DNA of 47,688 bases from an uncultured Clostridia bacterium (GTDB taxonomy: Bacteria > Bacillota > Clostridia > TANB77 > CAG-508), in NCBI GenBank assembly GCA_944386415.1, contig CALXAY010000011.1:1-47688 (forward strand), given 5' to 3'. Each line of letters begins with the position of its first letter. The first letter of the stretch is position 1. This document shows positions 17,996 through 27,144 of the stretch, one piece after another. The notes beneath the pieces were generated by a model that was not told the origin of the DNA, made no database searches, and worked only from the letters and a program-made list of their open reading frames with translations. A program made the position numbers and the translations under genes.

Positions 17996-18035
17996 CATTA
18001 TTAATTTTGTATAATAAAATTAATAATGTTTTTTT
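17996..18035. terminator. Bidirectional terminator between PBP2 and the XRE gene
   Basis: CATTATTAATTTT pairs exactly with AAAATTAATAATG (loop of 7), with T-rich tracts on both outer sides. The plus-strand T run overlaps the stop of the convergent XRE gene. Upstream, 17899-17914 holds a smaller hairpin TGTTCT-AAAT-AGAACA. Confidence 0.85.
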
Positions 18036-18270
18036 ATTCATCTTCTAAATTTTTAAAAATAGGGTCATCAAAAAAATCTTTTAAGTTCATATTTAATCCT
18101 AAACATATTCTTAATATAGTTAATATTTTAGGATTTTTACTTGAACCGTCTATTAGACTATTTACAGTTGATTGTGATATTCCAGAAAGCATTGCTAAAC
18201 CATTAATAGTCGTGTTGTTTTCCTTACATAAGTTTAAGACTCTATATTTTATTGCTTGTTGTAAATTCAT
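18034..18270 (-). CDS. Small XRE/Cro-CI-type helix-turn-helix regulator
   Basis: A 78-aa DNA-binding protein consisting almost only of a Cro/CI helix-turn-helix (HTH_26-like): NLCKENNTTINGLAMLSGISQSTVNSLIDGSSKNPKILTILRICLGLNMNLKDFFDD. The recognition helix is about SQSTVNSLI. No dimerisation or ligand domain is seen. The ribosome binding site AGGAGG is well placed before the ATG. It is divergent from the LRR gene at 18431, and the shared 160-base interval contains three related 16-base operator-like palindromes, so it probably represses that gene and itself. Its own promoter may be an extended -10 (TGC-TATATT, minus strand near 18289-18297), covered on its upstream side by two of the sites. 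Confidence 0.88.
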   Translation of the reverse strand: MNLQQAIKYRVLNLCKENNTTINGLAMLSGISQSTVNSLIDGSSKNPKILTILRICLGLNMNLKDFFDDPIFKNLEDE

Positions 18271-18301
18271 TTTATACCTCCTGTTGTTAATATAGCAAAA
18301 T

Positions 18302-18331
18302 TAACGATACTAGGTTACCGATACATTGGTA
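18302..18331. promoter_or_regulatory. Two adjacent operator-like palindromes upstream of the XRE gene
   Basis: TAACGATACTAGGTTA (18302-18317) and TACCGATACATTGGTA (18316-18331), 16 bases each and overlapping by TA. Both resemble the site at 18386-18401. The second is a 6/7 palindrome. They lie at the likely -35 region of the XRE promoter. Confidence 0.6.
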
Positions 18332-18357
18332 GCGATTAAAAAAATAAAATATGATTA

Positions 18358-18386
18358 TTGACAAAGGAAAAATTATAATATAAAAT
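18358..18386 (+). promoter_or_regulatory. Promoter of the LRR surface protein gene
   Basis: TTGACA (18358-18363), 17 bases and TAAAAT (18381-18386), with an operator-like palindrome starting at its last base. Confidence 0.65.
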
Positions 18387-18401
18387 AACGATGTATCGTT
18401 A
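18386..18401. promoter_or_regulatory. Operator-like palindrome at the LRR gene transcription start
   Basis: TAACGATGTATCGTTA: two 7-base arms around GT, placed at the -10/start-site of the promoter, where a bound repressor would block transcription. Confidence 0.65.
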
Positions 18402-18430
18402 ACAAAAACAAAGGAAGAAGGAAGGTTGTT

Positions 18431-20356
18431 ATGTTAGAATTTGAAAATAGAAATAAAGGAATTACACTTATAGCTTTGGTAGTAACAATTGTAGTTTTGC
18501 TTATACTAGCAGGAACATCAATAGCAACGCTAACAGGAGATAGTGGGATATTAACACAAAGTAAAAAAACAAAAATATCAACAGAACTAAGTGGTTATAA
18601 AGAACAAGTTGAGCTATACAAACAAGGAAAATATATAGAAAATAATAATTTTTTATCAGAGAGTTTAACAGCAGGAAAAGAAAATTTATTTTATAATACA
18701 CAACCAAGTGGAGAAAAAGGAAATATAAAAACAATAATTGAAAATATAAGTGATGAATATTTAGAAAAGATGGAAATAATAAAAGGAGAATTATTAATAA
18801 ATACACAAGATAAAGATGAAGTAAAGATAGCACAAAGTTTAGGAATAGAAGTAAATCCATATGATATAGAAGATGGAGTATTACTTTCATCAAACGGAAA
18901 TTTACTACTTATGGATGAAAATGGAACAGTAACAGTACCAGATAGTGTAACAGAAATAGGGGAAGGAGCATTTGCGAACTTAAATGGGTTAAAAAGAATA
19001 ATAATACCAGGAACAGTAAAAAAAATAGGAGTAAATGCATTTGCATATAATACAACATTAGAAACAGTAGTAATGCAAGAAGGAATAGAAGAGATAGGAG
19101 AAAAAGCTTTTGCAGGGTGCGATAATTTAAAAAACATAACTTTCTCACAAAGTTTAAAGAAAATTGGAAGTATGGCATTTTATAGTTGTGATAATCTACA
19201 AGAAATAGAAATTCCAAGAAAAGTAGAAGTATTGAGTTATAATGTTTTTGATGATTGTAGAAAAATAAGTAAAGTAACACTAAACGAAGGATTAAAAACT
19301 ATATCTTCAGAAGCATTTGCAGATACAATATTCCGAGAAATAAGTATTCCTTCTACTGTTACAAGTATTGAACAAAATGCCTTTGCAGGAAATAACAAAT
19401 TGGAAAATATTAATCTAAACGGAAATATAAATTTTGTATATGAAGAAGGTATGTTATTAAATAAGGATAAGACAAATATATTGTTTTTATCATATGCGTA
19501 TTTTAAAAATGTAGATACATTGGAAATACCAGAGAGGATGAAAAGTTTTAATGTAGATATTCGCAGTTTTACTAATATAAATAAAATTATAATACCTTCT
19601 TCATTAACAGGAATTGGAGTAGGAAATCTTCCTAAAACGATAAAAGATCTACAAGTGAAAGAAGGGAACAGTAAATATCAATATTTAGACGACTCAAAAA
19701 TTTTATATGATAGAAGCACAAAAGCAATAATTATCTGTTGTTCTAAAGAAGAGGTAATTAATTTATATGATATTGAAAATATAGAGATTATAGGAGAAAA
19801 CTCTTTTAAATTTTCAGAAAAGGCTAAAGAAATTATGTTACCAAAATCAACAAAAAGTATACAAAATTTTGCATTTTTTAATAATTCTAATCTTCAGAAA
19901 TTAACTATAGGAGAAAATGTAAATGACATAAAACCACTTTTTAAGTATCAGAATTATTCTGGAGAGGTAAAAATTAGTTCTCAAAATCAAAATTTTATTA
20001 TAGAAGATAATGTATTATATAGCAAAGAAAAAACTAAATTGGTATGTGTATTAAAAAAAATTGATGGAAATTTTAAAGTAATAGATTCAGTAAAAGAAAT
20101 AGGAAGTCAAGCATTTCATTATCAAACGGGATTAACTAGTATAGAATTACCAGAAAAATTGACTAGCATTGAGGATTCTTTTGAAGCTGTAGGAATTACA
20201 GAAATAGTAATTCCAAGAAGTGTAAATAATATTGATGCAGGTTGTTTTAAAAGATGTGCTAATTTAGATAAAGTAACAATTTATAACGGAAAATTATTAG
20301 AAACAGCACCATGGGGAGCACCAAAAGGAGATAAAGTAGTAGACTTAAAACAATAA
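18431..20356 (+). CDS. BspA-type leucine-rich repeat surface protein with pilin-like N-terminus
   Basis: A 641-aa protein. Residues 1-30 resemble a type IV prepilin leader: basic residues, then NKG-ITLIALVVTIVVLLILAG, but the Glu normally at position +5 of the mature pilin is absent (Ala or Ile in its place). A charged helical stretch and a ~60-residue linker follow. From about residue 155 to the end there are LRR_5 (BspA/TpLRR-type) repeats such as VPDSVTEIGEGAFANLNGLKRIIIPGTV, about a dozen units with some interruption (365-490). BspA-like proteins are surface adhesins or scaffolds. Likely membrane-held or pseudopilin-exported. Under probable control of the divergent XRE regulator. Ribosome binding site GAAGG 6 bases before ATG. 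No homologue of the pilus machinery is in the window. Confidence 0.85.
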   Translation: MLEFENRNKGITLIALVVTIVVLLILAGTSIATLTGDSGILTQSKKTKISTELSGYKEQVELYKQGKYIENNNFLSESLTAGKENLFYNTQPSGEKGNIKTIIENISDEYLEKMEIIKGELLINTQDKDEVKIAQSLGIEVNPYDIEDGVLLSSNGNLLLMDENGTVTVPDSVTEIGEGAFANLNGLKRIIIPGTVKKIGVNAFAYNTTLETVVMQEGIEEIGEKAFAGCDNLKNITFSQSLKKIGSMAFYSCDNLQEIEIPRKVEVLSYNVFDDCRKISKVTLNEGLKTISSEAFADTIFREISIPSTVTSIEQNAFAGNNKLENINLNGNINFVYEEGMLLNKDKTNILFLSYAYFKNVDTLEIPERMKSFNVDIRSFTNINKIIIPSSLTGIGVGNLPKTIKDLQVKEGNSKYQYLDDSKILYDRSTKAIIICCSKEEVINLYDIENIEIIGENSFKFSEKAKEIMLPKSTKSIQNFAFFNNSNLQKLTIGENVNDIKPLFKYQNYSGEVKISSQNQNFIIEDNVLYSKEKTKLVCVLKKIDGNFKVIDSVKEIGSQAFHYQTGLTSIELPEKLTSIEDSFEAVGITEIVIPRSVNNIDAGCFKRCANLDKVTIYNGKLLETAPWGAPKGDKVVDLKQ

Positions 20357-20367
20357 ACCAAATTAAA

Positions 20368-20394
20368 GAGAAATAGTTTTTCTAACTATTTCTC
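20368..20394 (+). terminator. Hairpin after LRR gene
   Basis: GAGAAATAGTT pairs exactly with AACTATTTCTC (loop TTTCT). No T tract follows, so its role as terminator is uncertain. Confidence 0.55.
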
Positions 20395-20479
20395 AAACTG
20401 TTGACAAAGTTACAGAAATTTTTTTGTGTAAGTAAACTATATCAAAATATTAAGTTTTTTTATATAAAATTTACAATTC

Positions 20480-20488
20480 TGTGGATAA
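20480..20488. promoter_or_regulatory. Single DnaA-box match
   Basis: TGTGGATAA is an exact match to the reverse complement of the TTATCCACA box, in the intergenic region before minC. One box alone in AT-rich DNA is weak evidence of DnaA binding. Confidence 0.3.
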
Positions 20489-20537
20489 TCTTTCGCTATT
20501 TTCTTCAAAAATGCTGAAACTTAAAATTTTTTTCATA

Positions 20538-20566
20538 TTGACAATAGAAAAAATCTATATTATATT
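20538..20566 (+). promoter_or_regulatory. minC promoter
   Basis: TTGACA (20538-20543), 17 bases and TATATT (20561-20566), 34 bases before the minC ATG. Confidence 0.75.
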
Positions 20567-20599
20567 TTATGTATAATAAATGATTGGAAGGATGTAAAA

Positions 20600-21214
20600 A
20601 TGAAAAATAATTATGTAAGCATTAACTTAAGAAGAGATGAAATACTAATAAAATTAGATGAAAATGCAGAGCAAGGACAAATAATTTATACTTTAAAAAA
20701 GAAATTACCAGAATTAAAGAAATTGTATAAAGACGAAAAGACTCCAATAAGAGTAACTGGTAAAATATTAAAAAACAAAGAAATTGATGAAATACAAGCA
20801 ATAATAAAAGAAAAAATAGATGTTGAAATAGATTTTGATATGCCAAAAAGTTTAGGGCTTTCTAGTATAAAGAGAACTTTTGACAAAGAAATAGCAATAT
20901 CAGAAACAAAATTTCATAGAGGTTCATTAAGATCTGGACAAAGAATGGAGGTAGAGGGAAGTCTAGTAATTTTAGGAGATGTAAATTCTGGAGCAGAGGT
21001 AATTGCTTCGGATAATATAGTTGTATTAGGAGCTTTAAGAGGGTTAGCACATGCAGGAGCAAAAGGGAACAAGCAAGCAATTATTTCAGCAGGTCTTTTT
21101 GATGCAGTACAAGTTAGAATTGCAAATATTGTAAAAGAAATTAATCGTGATGAAGAGCCTCTACATAAACAAGCATATATTAGTGTCGTTGATGATAAAA
21201 TATTAATAGAATAA
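20600..21214 (+). CDS. minC: Septum site-determining protein MinC
   Basis: A 204-aa MinC, the inhibitor of FtsZ assembly that blocks division away from midcell. The N-terminal ~95 residues are the FtsZ-destabilising domain (ending DMPKSLGLSS), and residues ~105-204 form the right-handed beta-helix that dimerises and binds MinD, with the signature RSGQRMEVEGSLVILGDVNSGAEVIASDNIVVLGALRGLAHAGAKGN. The length is a little shorter than the E. coli protein but normal for clostridia. Good ribosome binding site GGAAGG. Unusually, minD does not follow: the next genes are convergent on the minus strand with 1 base between stops. minD must be elsewhere. Confidence 0.93.
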   Translation: MKNNYVSINLRRDEILIKLDENAEQGQIIYTLKKKLPELKKLYKDEKTPIRVTGKILKNKEIDEIQAIIKEKIDVEIDFDMPKSLGLSSIKRTFDKEIAISETKFHRGSLRSGQRMEVEGSLVILGDVNSGAEVIASDNIVVLGALRGLAHAGAKGNKQAIISAGLFDAVQVRIANIVKEINRDEEPLHKQAYISVVDDKILIE

Positions 21215-21215
21215 T

Positions 21216-21614
21216 TTAATTTAGTAATAATAATAGTAAAATGCTAAATAATATTTCATCATGAACTTCTTCTTTATATAGAAAGAACAATAATCCAATT
21301 ATAATAAGATCATCTAAATATAATTTAATACCTAAGATTTCTATAACAGGAGTATATAGATTAAAGTCAAATAATGCAGAAGGATTAAGTTTAGCAAAGG
21401 AATTATATTTAGCTGATCTTTTTTGGTTTTCTGTAATTTTATAATCTTTGTTTTTACTTTCTTGTTTTATATCTTGTTGTACCTTTTTTTCGTTTATATT
21501 TTGATTAACTAAATTAGTATTAGAAACACTTTGTGTGTTTGCTTTATTATAATATTTAGGATAAAAATGTCTGTAATAATTATTATAATAAAACGGAGAA
21601 TAAGGAAAAAACAT
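21216..21614 (-). CDS. Unknown protein with asparagine/tyrosine-rich N-terminus and C-terminal hydrophobic segment
   Basis: A 132-aa protein I do not recognise. It opens with MFFPYSPFYYNNYYRHFYPKYYNK, a Tyr/Phe-rich stretch, then a polar Gln/Asn/Lys/Ser region (about 25-75), then a hydrophobic C-terminal part (ILGIKLYLDDLIIIGLLFFLY, then ILFSILLLLLLN) that could be one or two membrane helices. The frame can be extended to an ATG at 21635, but AAGGAG spaced 7 bases before the ATG at 21614 fits better, inside the end of the preceding gene. The two genes nearly overlap and so are one operon. Small proteins of this build, aromatic start and LDD.I.IGLL.FLY end, occur in sporulating clostridia, so a spore-related role is possible but only a guess. 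Confidence 0.65.
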   Translation of the reverse strand: MFFPYSPFYYNNYYRHFYPKYYNKANTQSVSNTNLVNQNINEKKVQQDIKQESKNKDYKITENQKRSAKYNSFAKLNPSALFDFNLYTPVIEILGIKLYLDDLIIIGLLFFLYKEEVHDEILFSILLLLLLN

Positions 21615-21615
21615 T

Positions 21616-22005
21616 TTAAGACTCCTTATTATCATTTTTTAAGATTTCAGCAATCTTTGCAAAATTAATTAAATTTGAATATTGGTCTAATTTTTCTTTT
21701 TTGTTATCTCTTAAATATGGTTTTAATGAAGCAAGTAAATTACTTCGAGGATCATTTTTATTATTTATTTTTTCCATAATATTTTTCATTTTAATAATAG
21801 TATTCATATCAATGTTACTAAAATCAAAGGAATTTTCTTTAGAAGTAGAGTTATTATTATTTTCATTTTGATTGTTCATCATTGAAGAAAAATTTTCAAT
21901 TACATCAGGAGGAATTTTAGATATCAAGTCTGAAACATTTCCATTTTTTATCATATTATTCAATTTATTTAAAGAATCTTTATCAATATTAAACTTATCA
22001 TCCAA
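21616..22005 (-). CDS. Unknown cytoplasmic protein with DPRxxLLxxLKPYL motif
   Basis: A 129-aa soluble, Asn/Lys-rich protein. Its C-terminal part, about residues 75-125 (MEKINNKNDPRSNLLASLKPYLRD...KLDQYSNLINFAKIAEIL), resembles a motif seen in small clostridial proteins of unknown function. The first half is low in complexity (QNENNNNSTSKE). The frame can open at GTG 22014, which lies inside the ribosome binding site AGAGGTGAT; TTG 22005 is correctly spaced, as in mreD and PBP2. First gene of a two-gene minus-strand operon with the membrane protein at 21614. No function assigned. Confidence 0.65.
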   Translation of the reverse strand: MDDKFNIDKDSLNKLNNMIKNGNVSDLISKIPPDVIENFSSMMNNQNENNNNSTSKENSFDFSNIDMNTIIKMKNIMEKINNKNDPRSNLLASLKPYLRDNKKEKLDQYSNLINFAKIAEILKNDNKES

Positions 22006-22222
22006 ATAAATCACCTCTAATTAAATATATGCAAATAAATCTTATCTATGAGATATAATATTAGGCCAAATAAAGAAATGTTACAAATTGTAATAAAAAA
22101 TAAATATAAATGAAATATAATTTAAAAAAATTTAAGAATACTCAAAAAAATGGCTTCCGTAACCAAGAATTTATCATATAGAGCAAATTTACATAAAAAG
22201 TTATAAAAAGTTACTAAAAACC

Positions 22223-22251
22223 TTGAAAAATCTACCAAAAAAGGTTATAAT
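22223..22251 (+). promoter_or_regulatory. Promoter of the 1611-aa surface protein gene
   Basis: TTGAAA (22223-22228), 17 bases and TATAAT (22246-22251), 37 bases before the ATG. The rest of 22015-22222 is AT-rich with no feature I recognise. Confidence 0.75.
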
Positions 22252-22287
22252 AGTAAATAGAGGTACTATAAACTAAGGAGGTTTATT

Positions 22288-25200
22288 ATGAAGGGTAAAA
22301 TAATTAAGATAGTAACAGTTATGTTATTGTTGATTACTCTAACAATGATTAATTTTATTTATGTTGGAGTGGGCTTTATTAGTTTAGCTGCAGAAACAAT
22401 TTCTACTAACCATAGAAATATAGAATATACAGCAGAACTAAAGGGCGAAAATCTTTTAGCAGTAAGTGTTACAGTAAAAAATGAAGGATATTTTAATGGA
22501 GAAATTACTCTAGAAAGTGGAAATTTTAATTTGAAAAGTTCTAGTAGTGAATTTGTAAATAAAGTAGAAGGAAATAAAATATCATTAAATCAAATAAATG
22601 CTGGAAGTACAGCTAATTTTGATGTAGAAATAGAACCTGTAAAAGACGATAATTTGGATGCAGGATTATTAAATATGACATCAACTCTAAGATTAACAGG
22701 TATTTATAAAGATAGTACAGAAAAGGATATAAATATAAATGCAACAAGAGAAGTTAAGTTAGAATATTCTGAAAATAATAATGAAGATAATATAGAAAAT
22801 ACTATGGAATTAATTACAAATAAAATTGTAAAAGTAGATGGAAAAGAAAAAAGGGTTTTACAAATTTCTATAAATATGGGGTTAAAAGAAAATAATTACC
22901 CAATTAAAGAGATAAACACAAAAGTTACTTTACCAGAAAATGAACAAATTCCAGAAATTGTTACAAAAACTAATTTTAATACTATGACACATTTTGAATA
23001 TGAAATTGATGAACAAAATATCAATTTACAATTTACAAATGAACCAAATGAAAATAATAAAATATTGTGGAGAAAATCAGGATATGAAAATGTAATATTA
23101 ACTTTGCTTTATGATAAAGATGTTAATTTAGAAGAAATGAGATTACCAGTAGAAGAGACAGTAAAATTGTATAATGACAAAGAAATTAAAGTTTCAAATG
23201 CAATAGAAATAGGAGAAGAAGAAAAAGATGCTTTAGTACAAATTAGTAGTAAATCATTAGAAGAAATTATATATAAAGGAAAAATAAATGCATCTTTGGA
23301 TAGAAATTTTGAAACTAAAACACAAATAATGGTAAACTTAGCAAATAGTGAAGATAATATTTTAATAAAAGAAGATGCAAGTTTCTATTCTTTAAATGAT
23401 GGACAAAATATTGGAGCTGACGTTGTTTTTAATAAAACAAGTATTTCAAAAGATAGTTTTGATAAGATATTAGGGCAAACTGGAACAATAATAATAACAA
23501 ATGGAGAAGGAAGAATACTTGGAACAATAACTTCAGCAACCAAAGCAGATGAAAATGGAAATTTAGTAATTGATTATTCAGGAATGGAGCCATCAAACAT
23601 ATTTATAAAAACAACAAAACCAATTGCTGAAGGCGATTTAGTATTTGTTCACACAAAAACAATAAGACAAGGACAAGAAGAATTAGTTAAAAATGCAATT
23701 GAATTAGCGTCAAATGTAACTGTAGATTATTCTACAGGAGTAATTGCTAATTCAGAATCAAAGATAAGATTAGAAGAATCAAGAACAGAAGCAGTTTTAC
23801 AAATAGATAAAGACACATTATCTACTGTTTTATCAAATAATGTTGAGATAAGAACAACTTTAAAAGGTAATAATGAACAATATAATTTATATGAAAATCC
23901 AAGGATTACTTTTGAATTACCAGAACCAGTAGAAAATATTACGATAAATAGTATAGATTTAGTCTATGAAACAGAATTAACAATTACTAATTATTGGACT
24001 GATGGAAGAACTATAACAATAGAATTAACTGGAAAGCAAACAAATTATAAAGAGTTAGGAATAGACGGAGCTATAATAATAATAAATGCATCAGTAAATG
24101 TAAATAGAAAATCTGCAACTCAAGACGGAAAAGTTATAATGAATCTTGAAAATGGGGAAGAAGCTGTAAATGCTGAAAGCAACATAAAAGTAGTAGCACC
24201 AACAGATATGACAGTAATTCATTCTATTTCTAATCTAGGAGTAGAAACAATAGGCCAAGAACAAACAAAAGTAGTAAGTCTTGATAGAGGAACAGATGCA
24301 AAAGATTTACAAACACAAATAGAAGTAATAAATAATAATGAAAATCCTATGGAAAATGTAAGAGTTTTAGGAACTTTCCCAACAAGAAGTGATGAAAATA
24401 ACATAGATATAACTATAACTCAAGGACTTAATGTTCAAGGAGTAGAAGGTGTAAAAATATATTATACAGAAAATGAAGATGCAACAGAAGATTTACAAAA
24501 TATAGAGAATAGATGGCAAGAAAACATAGTAGATGGTGCAAAAGTTAGAAAATACCTAATAGAAATACCTACAATGGAAAGCGGAACAAGTATAGTAGCA
24601 AATTACATAGCAAACGTACCAGCTTTCTTGGAATATAATCAAGAAGCAAAACAAGACTACAAGGTAAATTATCAAAATTCTTTAACAAAAGCTACAAACC
24701 AAATGGAAGCTACAGATATTGAAATGGAAACAGGAGTTGGACCAATTCTAGAAACAAGATTAATAGCAAGTGTAGCAGGAACAGATGAACAAAATGGAAA
24801 AGTAGTAAAGAATGGAGAAGTTATTAAATATAAGATAGAAGTATCTAATGTTGGTAGTGTTGATATTAGTAACGTACAAGTTAAAGGAACTGTACCAGAA
24901 GGAACAACATTAATTACTCCAAAAGAAAATTTTGAATATACGGGAGCTTCATATTATGATGAGTTAGAAGCTAGAACTTATGAAGATACAATTGATGCAT
25001 TAGCTGTTGGAGAAGTTGTAACAAAAGAATATGAAGTAAGAGTAAATAATGATACACAAGCAGGTACAAATTTAGTAAATAAATCAAGCATAATGTATGG
25101 TGATGTAACTAAAGAATCAGAAGAATCAAATTTAGTTACAGAAAAAGGAAATATACGTCTTACAGTTAAGAGAATAACAGATAGAGATACTGATTTATAT

Positions 25201-27123
25201 GAAACTGGAAATATACAATATTTTGCAATAATAGAGAATATCTCAAATGAAATTCAAAATGATATAACAGTAAGAACTAATATGCCAGAATCATTAGAAG
25301 TATCAAGATTGAATTTAATTACAGGAATGTCATCAGAAGATGTTTCTGACGATGATTTGTTAGAAATGGTATCAGGTAGTGGTGAAGATTTAGAAATAAA
25401 TGAGCCAGTAGAAGTAACAGAAGATGAATTAATTGTAGATAATGCCGACATTCCTCAAATGGAAGCAATTGATTATAAAGAACAATTGAATATTGGTTCA
25501 TTGGAGCCTGGACAAAACAAAGTATTAAGCTATGATTTAAAAATTAAAGAAGTGGATGAAAAACAAACAATAGATTTTTCTGTAGTTGCAGATATTGATA
25601 ATGATGAATATCGTTCAAATAAAGTAACAGATAATGTAAGAAAAGTAGATATAAGCATATCAATGATAGCAAATCCAGAGGGAGATTACGTAAAAGCAGG
25701 AGACACAATAAAATATTCTATTAATGTTAAAAATAATGGAACACAAGATATTAATGATTTAATTATTAAAGATGAAATACCTTCTAGCTTAACAGTAACA
25801 AAAGTTTTATTAAATGGAGAAGAACTTACAGATTTAAAAGAAAAAAATAATTTAGAAATCCGTTGTAATATAGCAGCAGGAAGTGAAAGTAATATAGAAA
25901 TAGAAACACTTGTAAATTATTCAGAAGGAAGAACAGAAGCAGAAGCAATAACTAATGTAGCTTATGCAGAGGTATTAGCTGAAAAAGTAGCAACTACTAC
26001 AGAAATAACTCATATAATAGAAGCAAATGAAAATAGGAATCCTGGAAATGTAGAACAACCTGATGATAATACTTCTTCAGATAACAATGATATAGCAAAT
26101 GGAGATGGAATTATAACAGGTGTTGCGTGGTTTGATGAAAATGCTAATGGTCAAAAAGATTCTAGTGAAGAGTTAATATCTGGAGTAGAAGTTAGTTTGT
26201 ATAACACTGAAACAAATAACTTTGTAAAGAAAGAAGATGGAAGCATCCTAGAGGCTACAACAAATGAAAATGGTGTATATGTATTAGACCATGTCGGAAA
26301 TGGAAAATATATAGTAATGTTTTATTACGATGATTCAGCATATGCTTTAACAAAATATAAAGCAGAAGGTGTAAGTGAATCAAATAACTCAGACGCTATT
26401 ATGAAAGACATAAGTATAGAAGGACAAACAGAAAGCATAGCATCAACAGATATTTTAGAAATGAGTGGAGAAAATATATCAGATGTTAATGTTGGATTTA
26501 TAAAATTACAAAACTTTGATTTAAAACTTGAAAAATTTGTTAGTAGAATAGTTATACAAGATTCAAGTGGAAGTACAGTAAGAGAATACAGTGATGAAAC
26601 ATTAGCAAGAGCAGAACTTGATGCAAAGAGAATAAATGGTGCAACAGTATTAATAGACTATAAAATAAGAGTAAGTAATGTAGGAGAAATTGATGGATAT
26701 GTAAGAAGAATTGCAGATTACATGCCAACTGATTTAACATTTAGTTCTGAACTAAATAAAGATTGGTATCAAACAGGAAATGGATTATATACTGAAAGTA
26801 TAGCAAATGATGCACTAAAACCTGGAGAATCAAGAGAGTTAACATTAACACTAACAAAATCAATGACAGAAAATAATGTAGGATTAATTAACAATACAGC
26901 AGAAATAGATGAAGCCTATAATGAATTAGGATTAGCAGATAGTAATTCAACACCTGGAAATAGAACCAATGGAGAAAACGATATGGGTTCTGCGGATGTT
27001 CTATTAGGAATTAGAACAGGTGGAGCAGTATATATTGGTGGAACTATAGCAATTATTACAGTTTTAGGAATTATAGCTTTTGTAATAATAAGAAAAAACA
27101 GAAAAAACAAAGAGGAAATATAG
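22288..27123 (+). CDS. Large surface protein with DUF11 and SdrD B-like domains
   Basis: A 1611-aa exported protein. Residues 1-35 are a signal peptide. The body consists of beta-rich Ig-like units, including DUF11-type repeats at about 820-920 (VKNGEVIKYKIEVSNVGSVD...VKGTVPEGTTL) and 1120-1220 (VKAGDTIKYSINVKNNGTQDINDLIIKDEIPSSL). A Pro/Asp/Asn linker (about 1250-1270) precedes an SdrD B-like domain (GVAWFDENANGQKDSSEELISGVEV, about 1275-1360), a further DUF11-like unit and a C-terminal membrane helix (about 1580-1601) with a basic tail. There is no LPXTG motif, so it is probably anchored by the helix. It is followed after 21 bases by the 1310-aa protein, forming an operon. Paralogous to the first half of the 3020-aa protein. 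Likely an adhesin or stalk; ligand unknown. Confidence 0.82.
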   Translation: MKGKIIKIVTVMLLLITLTMINFIYVGVGFISLAAETISTNHRNIEYTAELKGENLLAVSVTVKNEGYFNGEITLESGNFNLKSSSSEFVNKVEGNKISLNQINAGSTANFDVEIEPVKDDNLDAGLLNMTSTLRLTGIYKDSTEKDININATREVKLEYSENNNEDNIENTMELITNKIVKVDGKEKRVLQISINMGLKENNYPIKEINTKVTLPENEQIPEIVTKTNFNTMTHFEYEIDEQNINLQFTNEPNENNKILWRKSGYENVILTLLYDKDVNLEEMRLPVEETVKLYNDKEIKVSNAIEIGEEEKDALVQISSKSLEEIIYKGKINASLDRNFETKTQIMVNLANSEDNILIKEDASFYSLNDGQNIGADVVFNKTSISKDSFDKILGQTGTIIITNGEGRILGTITSATKADENGNLVIDYSGMEPSNIFIKTTKPIAEGDLVFVHTKTIRQGQEELVKNAIELASNVTVDYSTGVIANSESKIRLEESRTEAVLQIDKDTLSTVLSNNVEIRTTLKGNNEQYNLYENPRITFELPEPVENITINSIDLVYETELTITNYWTDGRTITIELTGKQTNYKELGIDGAIIIINASVNVNRKSATQDGKVIMNLENGEEAVNAESNIKVVAPTDMTVIHSISNLGVETIGQEQTKVVSLDRGTDAKDLQTQIEVINNNENPMENVRVLGTFPTRSDENNIDITITQGLNVQGVEGVKIYYTENEDATEDLQNIENRWQENIVDGAKVRKYLIEIPTMESGTSIVANYIANVPAFLEYNQEAKQDYKVNYQNSLTKATNQMEATDIEMETGVGPILETRLIASVAGTDEQNGKVVKNGEVIKYKIEVSNVGSVDISNVQVKGTVPEGTTLITPKENFEYTGASYYDELEARTYEDTIDALAVGEVVTKEYEVRVNNDTQAGTNLVNKSSIMYGDVTKESEESNLVTEKGNIRLTVKRITDRDTDLYETGNIQYFAIIENISNEIQNDITVRTNMPESLEVSRLNLITGMSSEDVSDDDLLEMVSGSGEDLEINEPVEVTEDELIVDNADIPQMEAIDYKEQLNIGSLEPGQNKVLSYDLKIKEVDEKQTIDFSVVADIDNDEYRSNKVTDNVRKVDISISMIANPEGDYVKAGDTIKYSINVKNNGTQDINDLIIKDEIPSSLTVTKVLLNGEELTDLKEKNNLEIRCNIAAGSESNIEIETLVNYSEGRTEAEAITNVAYAEVLAEKVATTTEITHIIEANENRNPGNVEQPDDNTSSDNNDIANGDGIITGVAWFDENANGQKDSSEELISGVEVSLYNTETNNFVKKEDGSILEATTNENGVYVLDHVGNGKYIVMFYYDDSAYALTKYKAEGVSESNNSDAIMKDISIEGQTESIASTDILEMSGENISDVNVGFIKLQNFDLKLEKFVSRIVIQDSSGSTVREYSDETLARAELDAKRINGATVLIDYKIRVSNVGEIDGYVRRIADYMPTDLTFSSELNKDWYQTGNGLYTESIANDALKPGESRELTLTLTKSMTENNVGLINNTAEIDEAYNELGLADSNSTPGNRTNGENDMGSADVLLGIRTGGAVYIGGTIAIITVLGIIAFVIIRKNRKNKEEI

Positions 27124-27144
27124 AAGAAAGGAGGTAATGTTCAA

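Noticed and set aside
18026..18295. 89-codon plus-strand open frame over the XRE gene
   Set aside because: Antisense shadow of the HTH gene, which has a strong ribosome binding site and a recognised domain.
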